The notes beneath the pieces are model-generated. The model saw only the letters and a list, made by a program, of their open reading frames with translations, was not told where the DNA came from and did not search any database. DNA of 64,000 nt from Oenanthe sinensis (taxonomy: Eukaryota > Streptophyta > Magnoliopsida > Apiales > Apiaceae): NCBI GenBank assembly GCA_028671895.1, contig CM053813.1, positions 15,128,001-15,192,000 on the forward strand. Direction: 5' to 3'. Below, one piece after another: positions 30,791-41,754 of the stretch; position 1 is the stretch's first letter; the number at the start of each line of letters is the position of its first letter. The translations under genes and the position numbers were made by a program.

Positions 30791-32348
30791 ATGGCTGGAA
30801 TATTTAGTATCACTCGTACGAATTTAGTTGCCGATTATAATAGTCAGACCCTACCTGCTGATTATCGGGCTTGAGCACGAATATTACTCGAATGAGGTAC
30901 ATGTTACATCTGGAGGAGATTCACTTGGGAATGCTGATAGTCAATATTCATATCATCCCATATCTCTAACAGGTAGTCAAATAGGTAGTCCAACTGAATC
31001 TATATCTTCACTGTTTATTAATTTGCAGAATTTATATGAAGATACTGGAATGGAACTTGCTGCTGAGCCCTCTGTGGCGTTAGGAACAGGCAATGAATCT
31101 GCAAACCAACAGATTCTAACCCCTGCCTCAAAACCAAACACTACTCAATCCTTACCGTTATCTTCTCTCCTACCCTTGAAACGCACAATCGTGAGTGAGG
31201 GAGATAGTGCCTTAGAAGCACCACATAAGGCAGGTGAGGGAACCCCAACAGCTCTACCTCTGACTAGAAGGAGATTAGAAGAACCTGAGGTAACTGTTAG
31301 CCCATCTATGCCCTCTCAACAGGACATAAAGCTGAAAAAGGCAAATACACAGTCTCTGGGGACATCCTCTCAACAGGGTGAACCTATTGAAATTCGCCCG
31401 TCAGCCAGGGCATCTGAACGAGTGTCAATAATTGAGCCTCCAACCAAGTTAAATGTTGCACTGAAAGGAGCACACACACAGGAGGAATTGACGGATGTTG
31501 CTACTACTGTAGCAGAACCTATGCAGGTAGATCCTGTATAGGTCATGCCTTCACAGACTATTGCGGGAGTCACGGGTCCTTCATTGCTAAACATTACAGG
31601 ATCCAATGTGATAAGCCCCCCAGGAGGAACATTCCTGGCTCATCATAAGGAGGTCTCCACCACTATTAGTGGAAAGGAGAAGCAACTACTTGGCAATAGT
31701 TCTTCGGATGAGCCATTTAGGATTTTAACTGCAGGTACAGAAGACTTGCTGGAGTCAATGAGAGTGAGTGAAACACCAACAGAACGTTTGAGAGATCATA
31801 ATTCACCCACACCTCTAGGACCGTGCGAGAGAATTGAGAGACAAACACTTACAGAACCTGTCAGTGAGACACCTACCAGCCAAATAAATACCCTCACAAT
31901 GCACACACAATCTCTAAGTCAAAGGGTTTATAACCTGGAGACTACTGTCACCGAAACGAAATCTGAATTTCACAGCAATGTTATGGAAATAAAATCTGTT
32001 CAATACAACATGTTGCAGGATTTACAGAATTTCAAGACTGATATGAAGAAGTTTGTTACAGATTTGTTTGAAAAGCATCAATCTCAATCTACTCAAATCC
32101 CTGCTTCGGAGGATAACACAACTAAGGGGGAGATGATAGTGCGAGAGCAAGAAAGAGAATCTGGTGCTATTATGGGGAGTAAAGACAAAGGAAAAGGCAA
32201 GTTGGTAGAGGAAGAAGCAAACATCTATACATTCTCAGGGGGAGAACATTATTTGAGTAATATTCTATATTTTATTGAAGATGTTCCCAGGAATTTTGAT
32301 TCTTATGAAGCTCAGTTTATGATAAGTTCTTTGTACGTCAAGTTATAA
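30791..32348 (+). pseudogene. Element E aORF, N-terminal domain deleted
   Basis: The ATG at 30791 (MAGIFSITRTNLVADYNSQT) matches the MA... starts in F and D, but the frame ends after 27 codons. Most of the conserved N-terminal domain (about 200 residues in F) is missing. The rest is open in another frame at 30828-31541 and, after one in-frame TAG (31539-31541), at 31545-32348. This part is Ser/Thr/Pro-rich with a coiled coil (SLSQRVYNLETTVTETKSEF, ~31910-32090) at the place of the coiled coil in F aORF. A KDKGKGK basic patch follows. Without its N-terminal domain the product is probably inactive. The ~240 bases to the PPT are 3' untranslated. Confidence 0.75.
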
Positions 32349-32584
32349 AGGATTTTGAAGCAGAGAAAAGCTCAAACACAGAGGAATGAAGATGATATCT
32401 ATTGAAGATGCGTTCAGTGCTAAAGGAACACTCATTTTCTATTTCTCTTTACTTTATAGAAATCTGGAAATGTATTATATGATCCAGAAACCAAGTAGTA
32501 TTATTTACAAGTCTAGAGCATTAATATTTTCTTGTAGTTAGTTGAGTTATCCTCTAGGGATTTGCTTGTTAATCTCTACCAAAC

Positions 32585-32598
32585 AAATAGGGGGAGAT
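32585..32598 (+). other. Element E polypurine tract
   Basis: AAATAGGGGGAGAT directly before the TG of the 3' LTR. Confidence 0.93.
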
Positions 32599-34291
32599 TG
32601 AAAGGCTGTATGTATAGACCTATATGTAACATAGGGTTATAACTCAACACAAGAACATGACGTGTAAATAATATGAAGTTATCACCAGAATCAGGAAGAC
32701 ATGAAGACTTGGTAAAGACAAAGGATAAAGAAGAAATCTACAGACTTGAAGCATTAGCTCACTGGAAGAAGTTCATTGATATGTTCATGCCTCAGTGAAG
32801 AATAAAGGTTGAAGTATTCAAGGATGTGGAAGCAGTGAAGCAGTTGTCAAAGTACCAGAAAGATTCTAGTGATCCAAATCTGCAAGTTAGTCAAGAAATG
32901 AATTGCAGAGCTCAAGTACAGGAATCGAGAAGATAGAATATACGGCAAATACAAAGAATCAAAATATTAGATGGAATCTTGGAGTCTACTATAGATTGCT
33001 GGAGGAAGTTCATTCATATGTTCAGACTTCAGTGAAGGATAAAGTTCGAAGATGTTCAGGGTTTCAGATATATTTGTGGTTTAGCATAAGTGCCAGAGGA
33101 TTCCAATGTACTTACAATCGAAGCACTTCTAATCAACAAGGAACAAAGTCAATTGTATTATAAAGAAGATGTGAAGATCAAGATCGTGTTAGTCGTTTGT
33201 GAACCAGACCAGTTGCACCAATCGTCAGCACAAAAGAGATTGAGAATTACATCTATGATTCAGAAGAATTGGCCAGATACTGAGATGAGTAACCTAAGTG
33301 GTATGCGATTAAGCCCGGAATAAATCAAGGTCGAATTAACAAGGAAATATTTATTTGACTTGGTTGCAGTGAAAGAAATAATGTTAAAGGGCTTAACAAG
33401 TTCGAAATATGGCTAAGTGAGTGAGACTGCAGAAGCTGTATCCAGAAGTCAACTAGTCAAGCTATTTCGTCTTATTCCTATTTTGTCTTATTCACCAATG
33501 GTTAATAACCATCGGGTGAGTTAAATGAATAAGCAAAGAAAAGCAAGCCACTTCCCCATAGTTATTAACTATCGGGTAAAGGAAAAACTAGCAGGAATTT
33601 CAGATGCTTTCTAACTATCGGATAAGAGAATTAAAAAGAATTAAAAAGAATTTTCGATAGTTAATAATTCCGATAGTTACTCAGTTTGAAGTAATTAATT
33701 TTATTTTCAGGAATTGTTTTATGTGTCCGATAGTTAATTTACAGACACATCGATACTTAACAATTACTCAGAAAATGTTCCCGATACTTATGAAGAAAAA
33801 GAAGCGAAACTGCAACTTATTTACTTGGACCAAAATGAGCCACGTATTCGAAGTTGAAAAAGACTACACAAATAGCAGCAAAGCATCATCTTTGAAGAAA
33901 TTCATTCAGCAAAACAGGCAGAGAGATACACAGAGCGATTAAAGAGAGAAAACACAGAGAGCATTCAAGAGTAAACACTGAAGCCATTAATTTTGTACAC
34001 ACAGCTGTTGTTACCCTTGTTGTTTTCATTAAAGCTTGTAACTTAACTGACTGTACTACTGAATCATTATAACTAATCGAGAGATTAGATTTGTGGAGCA
34101 CCTTCGTGGTTTATATTAATAAAATGATATATTCCCCGACGAACTGTGTTATGTTAACTGTATGCTTATCAACTGTTTGATTTAATAACTGTTCGAACTG
34201 TCAACTAGTCCATAACAAACCATTCCGCGAATATTTTATAAATTGGACAATATCGTATTCAACCCCCCTTCTACGATATTTGGGACTAACA
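32599..34291 (+). repeat. Element E 3' LTR (1693 bp)
   Basis: Same length as the 5' LTR with ~19 substitutions seen by eye and no indel noted. The palindrome array is at 33493-33792. Confidence 0.95.
33493..33792. repeat. CCGATAGTTA array in the E 3' LTR
   Basis: Copy of 22326-22625. Here one hairpin arm reads ACTATCGGG where the 5' copy has ACTATCGCG, so the 3' copy is closer to the consensus. Confidence 0.88.
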
Positions 34292-34296
34292 ATCAT
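34292..34296. repeat. Target-site duplication of element E, right copy
   Basis: ATCAT, matching 21427-21431. Confidence 0.92.
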
Positions 34297-35465
34297 TCAA
34301 TTCAAAATTGGAATCATCAATTGAGAAGCCACTTGAGTTACTACACATGGATTTGTTTGGTCCTGTGAATATCATGTCTATTGCAAAGAAGAAGTATGAC
34401 CTAGTCATTGTGGATGACTTTTCAAGATTCTCATGGATTATTTTCTGTATTCAAAAGATGAAGCTAGTGGTCTAATCATCAAGCATATAATAGAAGTTGA
34501 GAAAAATCTTGAATTGGATATAAAGAAAATAAGGAGTGACAATGGAACAGAATTTAAAAATTCCACAATGAAGGAGTTCTTTGAATCTAAAGGAATCATA
34601 CACTCCTTCTCTGCACCAAGAACACCTCAATAAAATGGGGTAGCTGAGAGGAAAATTAAGACATTGATTGAAGCAGCTAGAGCTATGTTGGAAGATGTCA
34701 AATTACCAACATACTTTTGGGCTCAGACGATTAATACAATATGTTATACTCAAAACATCTCCATAATGAATCAAACTCAAGGAAAGACACCTTATCAATT
34801 GATCAAGAAAGACAAAAAGATAAAAGTGAGATTTCTTCATGTCTTTGGCTGCAAATGTTATGTGCTAAGGAATCAAGGTGAAAACCTAGGAAAATTTGAA
34901 GACAAGGCTGATGAAGCTATATTTGTTGGATATGCACTATCTAGCATTGCCTATAGAGTATATAATATTAGACTATACATTGTTATGAAATTTGTAGATG
35001 TAGTATTTGATGATAAAAAAATTCAAGGCCTGTTTGATGAAGGAAATCATGACACACTGCATTTTGAGAATGAATCAAATGATGTAGATGATGATGAAGA
35101 AGCAGAAATTATAAAATCAGAAGTACTCAGAAACCCAATATCAGTTGATGTTACAACATCAATGGATAATTTATCAGTTGACATACTTACATCAACTGAT
35201 AATGCATCAACTGATAACTCTTCACTGGATAATCAACACTCTACATCTAGGGTATCCAATTCAGGGGGTGGGTTTCAGAATCAGTCCACAAATTCAAATC
35301 AATTTGAGCACAATACCAATGATCATGAAACTTCATCATCAAGGCAAAATTTGCCTCCTCAAAGAAAATGGACAAAAAGCCACACATTTGAATTAATCAT
35401 TGGAAATGCAGAAGATGATGTCAAGAAAAGAAGTGCTACTCAAAATGAGTGTCTGTATAACAGCT
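34297..35465 (+). pseudogene. Element D pol, part 2: integrase core and C-terminal region
   Basis: It continues the frame broken at 21431. LLHMDLFGPVNIMS carries the first catalytic Asp. There is a frameshift near 34430. IRSDNGTEF carries the second Asp. A stop (TAA, 34631-34633) sits in SAPRTPQ*NGVAERK just before the Glu region. The open piece 34664-35465 covers the integrase C-terminal part, a variable Ser/Asn/Asp-rich segment and FELIIGNAEDDVKKR, which precedes RT. SMDNLSVDILTSTDNASTDN is encoded by repeats of the D motif (35155-35240). It is interrupted by F at 35466. Confidence 0.88.
35461..35465. repeat. Target-site duplication of element F, left copy
   Basis: CAGCT, repeated at 60660-60664. 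Confidence 0.92.
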
Positions 35466-35780
35466 TGTTAGGTCCAAAGTGTTGTAGAGGGGGGGGGGGG
35501 GGTGAATACAACTGTTTAAAATTAATGAGAGAATAAACAATATGCAGGTAATAAATGATGACACAGAATTTCAAGAATATATCTTTATATTCATTGAAGG
35601 ATTTGCTACAACATTCATAAAAGCATCATGATCAGTTGAACAATAAATACAGCAATTAAAGCTAGATTCAACTGATCCTCTCTCTCACTTTTTGTTTTAC
35701 AGTAAATGCTCTCTCTTTAAAAAAATATCGTTGAATAATAGAGATGATGAAAGTCTATCTACTAATAAAAACAAAGTGCT

Positions 35781-35792
35781 GCTTTTATAATG
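35781..35792 (-). promoter_or_regulatory. Candidate TATA box in the F 3' LTR
   Basis: The minus strand reads CATTATAAAAGC. It is downstream, in element orientation, of the CTCGATC array. Confidence 0.5.
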
Positions 35793-35929
35793 TCATGTAG
35801 TCTTGATCTTGTCCTTTTTGTGTACGTGGCCCAATCAGGACTTCGACAATAAAAAGTACTTTCCCAACAACTCTGGATCAACCGTTCACAATAAGCCACT
35901 TGTCCCTTAAACATTAAATGCTACACATC

Positions 35930-36121
35930 GACCCGCATCTCGATCTCGGCCTGGACCCATCTCGATCTCGATCTGTGAGAATCTCGATCTTTATCTGTGA
36001 AAATCTCGATCTCGATCTCGATCTCGATCTCGATCTGTCGTGGATCGAGATTTGCCTTGCAATGTTTTACTTCAATTATAAATCTCGACCCGCATCTCGA
36101 TCTGTTGTGGATCGACATTTG
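35930..36121. repeat. ATCTCGATC palindromic array in the F 3' LTR
   Basis: Many ATCTCGATC units, including a (CTCGAT) microsatellite at 36003-36037. It closes with an inverted copy, so that CTCGATCtgtcgtgGATCGAG forms a hairpin, and a second one CTCGATCtgttgtgGATCGA follows. The 69-codon open frame here is repeat-derived (LDLDLDLD) and not a gene. Confidence 0.87.
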
Positions 36122-36678
36122 CCTTAGCAAATATGCACTCATCCAATGTTGACCTTCTTTAGTGACTAATTGTGGATTAACCTTTATGAGCAAGTTTCCC
36201 TAGCTTCTTCAATTTCTTTTCCTCACTCAATTCAAATGAGATCTTCTATTACTGACATGAACTTGCCTCCAATGTCCTGACACTTGATGCAATGGTCTGG
36301 TTCATAAGTGACTAGTCTTGTTGGGGTTCTTGCTTCTGAATGTCAGTTCTCATTTGTTGATTAACCTTTACATTATCCAGATGTTGATATACATTACATG
36401 AAATCACTTTGGTCTTCTTGATACTTCTTTGACATTAATTTGATTCTCCATTAGATAAGTTAGGGCATGAGTAATACTGAAATTGAACTTCTTCTCACTT
36501 ATGCATCTTTGATTAACCAAATTAGTTACTTGTAGTTACCAAGTATCATTACCATTTCTTCAGTTGATTGATTCCATGTGCTTCTTCAGTTTCTCTTGTT
36601 TTTGCTGTTGTTTTATCTTTTACCTAGTTGAGTTACATAGTAATTAAGTGTTACAAGTTAGTACACCTATGCCTTTCA

Positions 36679-36692
36679 ATCTCCCCCTATTT
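36679..36692 (-). other. Element F polypurine tract
   Basis: The minus strand reads AAATAGGGGGAGAT next to the 3' LTR, identical to E and A. The 36693-37140 stretch is F's 3' untranslated region with no further feature seen. Confidence 0.92.
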
Positions 36693-37140
36693 GATTGTCT
36701 AACAATGACAACCAAATTCACAATGAGGATAACTCAACTAACCAGGGACTGAAAAAGATAAACTAACATTCATAAACGATCAAGTCAACTTGCATAATGC
36801 TTGGCTTGATTAACTAGCTTCATGTCTATCACTGATACTTCAAGTGCCAAAATTGGACACCTGTTGGCTCGATCAAATGGCTTCATGCTCTTCTAGAGAT
36901 TTTCTCTAAATACTTAAGAGCAAGGTCCAATCAATCTTCAATTATCCTTCTGAAGACCTTTTAGCAGTATTACCACCGCCGAACTTCGCGAAATAATTGA
37001 CGCCTAATATAAACCAGTTTCAAGACACTTAGCTAACTAACTTCTACCTTACACTACACAAGAAAACAGATAATGTACTTACAATGCAGGAAAATAAGAA
37101 AACAAATTACAACGCAAAGAAACTTTACAAGCTTAATACA

Positions 37141-40100
37141 TTAAAATCTCGATTTCTTGCGCTCCTCTTCCTCACGAGCTTTCTTCTTGGCTGCCTTTTC
37201 TTTCTTCATGAACTCAGGGTTGCAGACTTCATCCATTCTTTTCTTGAGAAGATTAAGTCCTTCTGCTTCCACATTATTTCTGATCTTATAATCTCGAAAC
37301 AACCTCAACCACCTCTCAACCATGCTGCGAGTGGTAAGCTTCGTGGGAATGTCTTCAAACCTCAGCTTAGTTACTTTGTCAGGATACCCCTTTTCCCCTT
37401 TTTTCCTTATGACCAGCTGCTTAGGGTATCCAATGACAATAGCGGTGGTGCATTGATATAGCCTCTGAATATCAAGCTGTTGTCTTCTCTTACAGAAGTT
37501 CTCAAACGTGACCCTTAGATAGTCCTGATCAAACTCATCAACATCATCCATCTCATCAATCAATTCCCTTATGATACACAGTGTTTCATGACTGTGTTCT
37601 GCAAAGATGTCGTACTTGAGCTCAATGACGGTTTCCACCTGATGCTTGTCTGTATAGATCAGCAAGTCATTCTCATTCTCAGCTTTTCTTTTGACAAACT
37701 TGACGTTTGCACCAACCACTGCACTAGCTTCCTCCCTTATTTCTCCTTCTTCAGGAATTTCTAATCTTGGATCTCCGTATCTCTTCACAGGCTCCTTTAT
37801 TGCCTCTTCTTGCTGCTCGAATGCATAGTCTTCAGGCTCCTTCTTAACCACTGGTAGTTTGGCTTCAGGTAACTTGTATCTAACATCTTGCCTTCTTATC
37901 AACTTCTCCAAGTCCTTAGCCACCAGCTTCTTTTCCTTTGTTAGAAAACCCTTTGTGAGGACTAGCTTTGCAACTGCCTTCAGTACATTTTCGCTCGGGG
38001 TCAGTTTCGAGTCATGTAGATTTACGATCCTCAAGACCTTGTTATGGACGTATCTGATTTGATAGTGATTTAGAATAATGTCAACCCCTCTGTCTTCAGC
38101 CATCTTCAATAGTTTCTCTTTAAATAGCACTCCAGTCTTGACAGAGGTGTCTACCTTGTGAGCATATTCTACCAGTTCACTAGCACTCCTTGCATGGAAG
38201 AATGCTTCATCAACCATACACGGCTCGATTCTTGTTATGGGTGCCCAAGTAATTATCAGACTCCATGCTTTCTCCTTGAATATAACTTGAACAGAGGTGC
38301 ATCCCTGTCTTATACAGTTTAGATAGTTCAGAAGCCCAGGGTTTAAATTTTCTAGCTTGTGGAGAAGGAAACTCAATCTTTCTGAGTCAGGAGCATAGGC
38401 TCTTGGTCCAGCTAAGGCTTCTCTAGCCTTGTCCCACTCGGGACCTTCCCTCCTTATGTCAGCCTGGACCTTAGGATCTTTGATCTTTTTCATTTCATAC
38501 TCATGCTGAGTTTTCTGAGCCGCTCTCTTCTCCTTTGCCATTAGTTCTTTTTCAACTATCCCTTGTAGCACTTCTTCATTTACTCTTTCTCTGGCTTCCC
38601 TGAAAATCTCTCCTTGCATCTCCGCTTCATCAACTTCTTCTTCTGGCACATGCTCGTCAGCAACTGAGTGGTCTCCTGCATCACCTGCAACCCCTGCGCC
38701 GGATCCGCCAGGATTTAGACCTCTTTCTTGTTCCCACTCTTTTGCCCGTTGCTCGAGTCTCGACCTCCTTGCCACTAAGGTTTCTACATCCATCTCGTCA
38801 TCATCAGAATCTTCAATAAAGTCTCCCATAAATGTATCGACGAGAGGTGTTTCTTTCTCAGCTCCTGCTTCTTCAACTACCATCTTCTGCTTGCCTTTGT
38901 CTTTAAGAGCCGGTTGAGCCTCCTCCACCTTTTCACCATATTTGTTTGAGGACTCGATCACCGGACCCTTACTAGTCAGCTTTTTCAGACCCTGATCCTC
39001 CTTCTCCCCCTTAGGTGGGTTATCCTCATCAGGAGCATCATCATCATCTTTATCGTCACCACCACCACCGGGTGAAGGACCAGGTCCAGCCCTGTTACGA
39101 CCAAAGACAGAATCAAGTAGTTCATTCAGCTTCGTCCAGACCTGAGACATGCCATGAGTGACATCATCGACTGATCGCCCAACCTCCACCTGTACCAATC
39201 CAAGATTGTTTATCTTGTCAATCATTTGATTTTGGACGGCAATCAGGTTCTCCATGAACTGTGCTCCAACCTCCAATCTTCCAGAGTGAGAAGAGACAGC
39301 AGCAGTAACACCAGCAACTCCAGCCTCCAAAGCCTCCACCTTCTTCACTGGATCCTGCAATGTAAGGGACGGTGTTTGGCTTGGGTTAAACTGTTTACTC
39401 TCGCTGGGTTCTGTTTCACTCAAGATCCCTAAAAAGAAAGGATCTACTCTCCCTGTCTCTCCCTCGTGTTTAGAGCCTAACAGTACTAGAGCCTCATCTA
39501 CTAGTCGCTGGGGACTAGCAGTGAGTTGGTCGGCGATATCGGTCAGTGAGACTGAACCTTTAAGCGTTGTGTCTACGATAGGAGATGGCGTTATGACCAT
39601 GTCATCCCCTTGTTCACCAAGAACCTTTTCTGGTTCGCTGGGCTGTTCTGGAGGCGTAGACCCACCAGTCACCAGATGTCGTTGCTCTGCGAGCAACTTG
39701 TTTTCTGATTTAGATGAGGAAGAGTCATCCATACTGGATTCGACAGACTCTTCCGCATTAAAACTTCCTGAGATCCTAGCATCAGAAGTGCTAGTCTCAG
39801 TTTGCCATTCCCCTTCCGAGAAATTGCTCAAAGAGCCCTGAGTGGACAACTCAGGGGAGGTAGGGCCAGCTCCTATTGGCTGTTGAGCTGGACCCCCTCC
39901 TTGACTCTCACCAATAAGCCTAGGCGAGTGCGAATGTGTTGGAATGTTTTGGAGAGGTGAGCCACCAGCGTGAGGTGTGGTGGCTGGGAGAGGTGAACTA
40001 TCTCTAACAGGTTGTGCAGCTGCCATTAGAATAGAATCCACCTTTTGCTTCTTTGAGGGTGGCAGAGCTGCTGATGTGACTACTCTCTCTACTCCTATAC

Positions 40101-41247
40101 TCCCTCCACTCGATTCACTCGACTCAGAGGGGCTTGCCTTCCTTTTATCACCAATTTTAAGGCTGGCTGTAAGTTTATGAACAGAAGGGCTTGCAGCCTG
40201 GGATAGAGCCTGGGGGTTTTCAGGCCCACGGCTGTAGAAAACAGGTTGAATTGATGATTGATCAAGATCAGCAAGAATAGGTACCTGACTCAGAAGATTG
40301 TCATCCTTGTCGGCTCCAGCTTCTACAACATTTGCCTCGGCCATGTCAACATCCATACCTGCTTCTTCCAAAATTCTAGACACTTGAGCTCCACCTTCAG
40401 CTTCGTTACCGCTACTCTTAGCTTCTACTGCAGTAAACTGAGAAGCATGCCTCCTAGCATATTCATCTTGCAGATCCTGGAAGTACGGAGTCAGGCGCAA
40501 CTCAAAAAGTCTGGACTTTTGCTGGGTTTCCATGGTGGAGATACTCTTTAAGGTCATATCAAAACATGCCATCTGAAGAACGTCATCCAGAACCATCTGA
40601 AGGAATCTTGGCATCCAGCATTTGACTGGTCCATCTTCCGGATTCCGAGATGCATTCTTTTCCAGTGCCCACCTCTCAAGCAACTGAATCAACAGATGTT
40701 TGCCCACATTCACTCTTCTGTTATTTTCCACTCCATATAGAATTACTCGACAGCTGTTGTTCATTGGCCTGTAGTCTTTGTCCTTTGGGAACATGCAGCG
40801 CTGAATGGCCTGAACTACATAATCCCACTCAGCTGGTAACATACCTGTGTGAACCTTTGTTACCTTGATAGAACCTGTGGGAGGACGACAACCTATCTCT
40901 GTGAATAATTGCAACATTTCTTCCATAGTGGGTTCCGGAGCAAAATTTTCTGAAGGAAGCCCAAGAATCTCATTGAACTTCTGCAGACTGACCTCATATT
41001 TTGCACCACTGATAGTGAAGGATAAGCCTGTTGGATTTGCTTTACCACCCTGAATCTCTAATGTTGAGTAAGCAGCTTGAAGGGCTTCGACGTTAAGGAT
41101 GGGAAAGGTGGTTAAGGCATGACTTATTATAGATGTGTTGTTGAGGGACTCAATCCAGAACTGATAGTGAATAAATCTACCAGTTGCTCGATCAGCAGAG
41201 AGATTAACAAAGTTGGTTTTGGGAATTGTGAAATTTGGGTTTGCCAT
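37141..41247 (-). CDS. Element F aORF: intact large additional protein (~1368 aa), function unknown
   Basis: The only unbroken aORF in the window. I take the ATG at 41245-41247 (MANPNFTIPKTNF) because E and D aORFs also start MA... in an AATGGC context; the frame is open 22 codons further upstream. Residues ~1-250 are a globular domain shared with A and D (motifs PSENF, LPAEWDYV, CWMPRFLQMVLDDVL). Residues ~290-620 are Ser/Pro/Glu-rich. A coiled coil covers ~630-715, then a Gly/Asp-rich linker, an acidic segment, a second charged coiled coil (~820-925), and a C-terminal globular part ending in a strongly basic tail (EKAAKKKAREEEERKKSRF). No signal peptide or membrane helix is evident, which argues against an envelope role and fits a cytosolic or nuclear protein. 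The domain resembles plant-genome proteins labelled putative transposon protein. Confidence 0.85.
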   Translation of the reverse strand: MANPNFTIPKTNFVNLSADRATGRFIHYQFWIESLNNTSIISHALTTFPILNVEALQAAYSTLEIQGGKANPTGLSFTISGAKYEVSLQKFNEILGLPSENFAPEPTMEEMLQLFTEIGCRPPTGSIKVTKVHTGMLPAEWDYVVQAIQRCMFPKDKDYRPMNNSCRVILYGVENNRRVNVGKHLLIQLLERWALEKNASRNPEDGPVKCWMPRFLQMVLDDVLQMACFDMTLKSISTMETQQKSRLFELRLTPYFQDLQDEYARRHASQFTAVEAKSSGNEAEGGAQVSRILEEAGMDVDMAEANVVEAGADKDDNLLSQVPILADLDQSSIQPVFYSRGPENPQALSQAASPSVHKLTASLKIGDKRKASPSESSESSGGSIGVERVVTSAALPPSKKQKVDSILMAAAQPVRDSSPLPATTPHAGGSPLQNIPTHSHSPRLIGESQGGGPAQQPIGAGPTSPELSTQGSLSNFSEGEWQTETSTSDARISGSFNAEESVESSMDDSSSSKSENKLLAEQRHLVTGGSTPPEQPSEPEKVLGEQGDDMVITPSPIVDTTLKGSVSLTDIADQLTASPQRLVDEALVLLGSKHEGETGRVDPFFLGILSETEPSESKQFNPSQTPSLTLQDPVKKVEALEAGVAGVTAAVSSHSGRLEVGAQFMENLIAVQNQMIDKINNLGLVQVEVGRSVDDVTHGMSQVWTKLNELLDSVFGRNRAGPGPSPGGGGDDKDDDDAPDEDNPPKGEKEDQGLKKLTSKGPVIESSNKYGEKVEEAQPALKDKGKQKMVVEEAGAEKETPLVDTFMGDFIEDSDDDEMDVETLVARRSRLEQRAKEWEQERGLNPGGSGAGVAGDAGDHSVADEHVPEEEVDEAEMQGEIFREARERVNEEVLQGIVEKELMAKEKRAAQKTQHEYEMKKIKDPKVQADIRREGPEWDKAREALAGPRAYAPDSERLSFLLHKLENLNPGLLNYLNCIRQGCTSVQVIFKEKAWSLIITWAPITRIEPCMVDEAFFHARSASELVEYAHKVDTSVKTGVLFKEKLLKMAEDRGVDIILNHYQIRYVHNKVLRIVNLHDSKLTPSENVLKAVAKLVLTKGFLTKEKKLVAKDLEKLIRRQDVRYKLPEAKLPVVKKEPEDYAFEQQEEAIKEPVKRYGDPRLEIPEEGEIREEASAVVGANVKFVKRKAENENDLLIYTDKHQVETVIELKYDIFAEHSHETLCIIRELIDEMDDVDEFDQDYLRVTFENFCKRRQQLDIQRLYQCTTAIVIGYPKQLVIRKKGEKGYPDKVTKLRFEDIPTKLTTRSMVERWLRLFRDYKIRNNVEAEGLNLLKKRMDEVCNPEFMKKEKAAKKKAREEEERKKSRF

Positions 41248-41754
41248 TTTAAATTTGTGTTTGAGAAAAGAAATGTTCTGAAATGGTTTTGCAATGGAAA
41301 TTTTAGAGAACAAGTTCTAAATTTAAACAAAAAAAACGTACACGAACCCCACTAATTACCCCACGTAATTAGTGACACAAATTAAAACAAATTAACTTCC
41401 CCACTAATGACCACTTAACTCCCCACTAAAGATTGACGGTTGAGTTTTCGAAAATTAAAGTGAACAGCCGTTAAAAAAAATTATTTTTCCGGAAAAACAC
41501 AAACATGGCGGTTAAGTTGCACTTTATGGATTAAACAGTAACATACACAACTATTCCGCTCAAGAACACAAAGTAAATAGAGAACAAGAAAGCACGAACC
41601 CAAAAAAAAAACAAACTCACTCGGAAAAAAAAAATTGGCAGAGTTTCGTTTTAGTGATCAATGCTTTCAAGTAACAGTTAGTGATTTTTGTTTAAGAAAA
41701 TCACAAGAAAACTTGGTGTAATGGCAGGGAAAAGGATGCTGTGAATGTATGTAT
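41248..41754 (-). other. Element F aORF leader, proximal part
   Basis: Untranslated sequence before the aORF. It continues beyond G at 50790-50867. No other ORF is seen. With G removed, the leader from the candidate TATA box is ~580 bases. Confidence 0.6.
41750..41754. repeat. Target-site duplication of element G, left copy
   Basis: TGTAT, repeated at 50790-50794. Confidence 0.93.

Larger units (their letters stand above)
21432..34291 (+). mobile_element. Element E: nearly complete SIRE-type copia retrotransposon
   Basis: A 12.9-kb element with two LTRs of 1693 bp, PBS, open gag (848 codons), open pol (~1100 codons), a palindrome array, a broken aORF and PPT. By eye I find about 19 substitutions between the LTRs (~1.1%), so it is a fairly recent insertion. 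Gag and pol could still be functional, but the aORF lacks its N-terminal domain. Confidence 0.95.
35466..36678 (-). repeat. Element F 3' LTR (1213 bp)
   Basis: TGTTAGGTCCAAAGTG on the plus strand to ...GCCTTTCA. It contains a run of ~13 G (35490-35502), the complement of the expanded C-tract of the U5 motif. The other LTR has ~9. The (CTCGAT)n tract is also longer here. Confidence 0.94.

Noticed and set aside
35921..36193. Array at F dismissed as a plain (CTCGAT)n microsatellite
   Set aside because: A microsatellite is part of it, but the inverted GATCGAGAT units, the shared flanks and the second array at 50932-51175 are not explained by simple slippage.
37141..41247. A 1368-codon ORF as a host gene
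   Set aside because: It lies between the array/pol and the PPT/3' LTR of element F, and matches aORF remnants at the same place in A and D.
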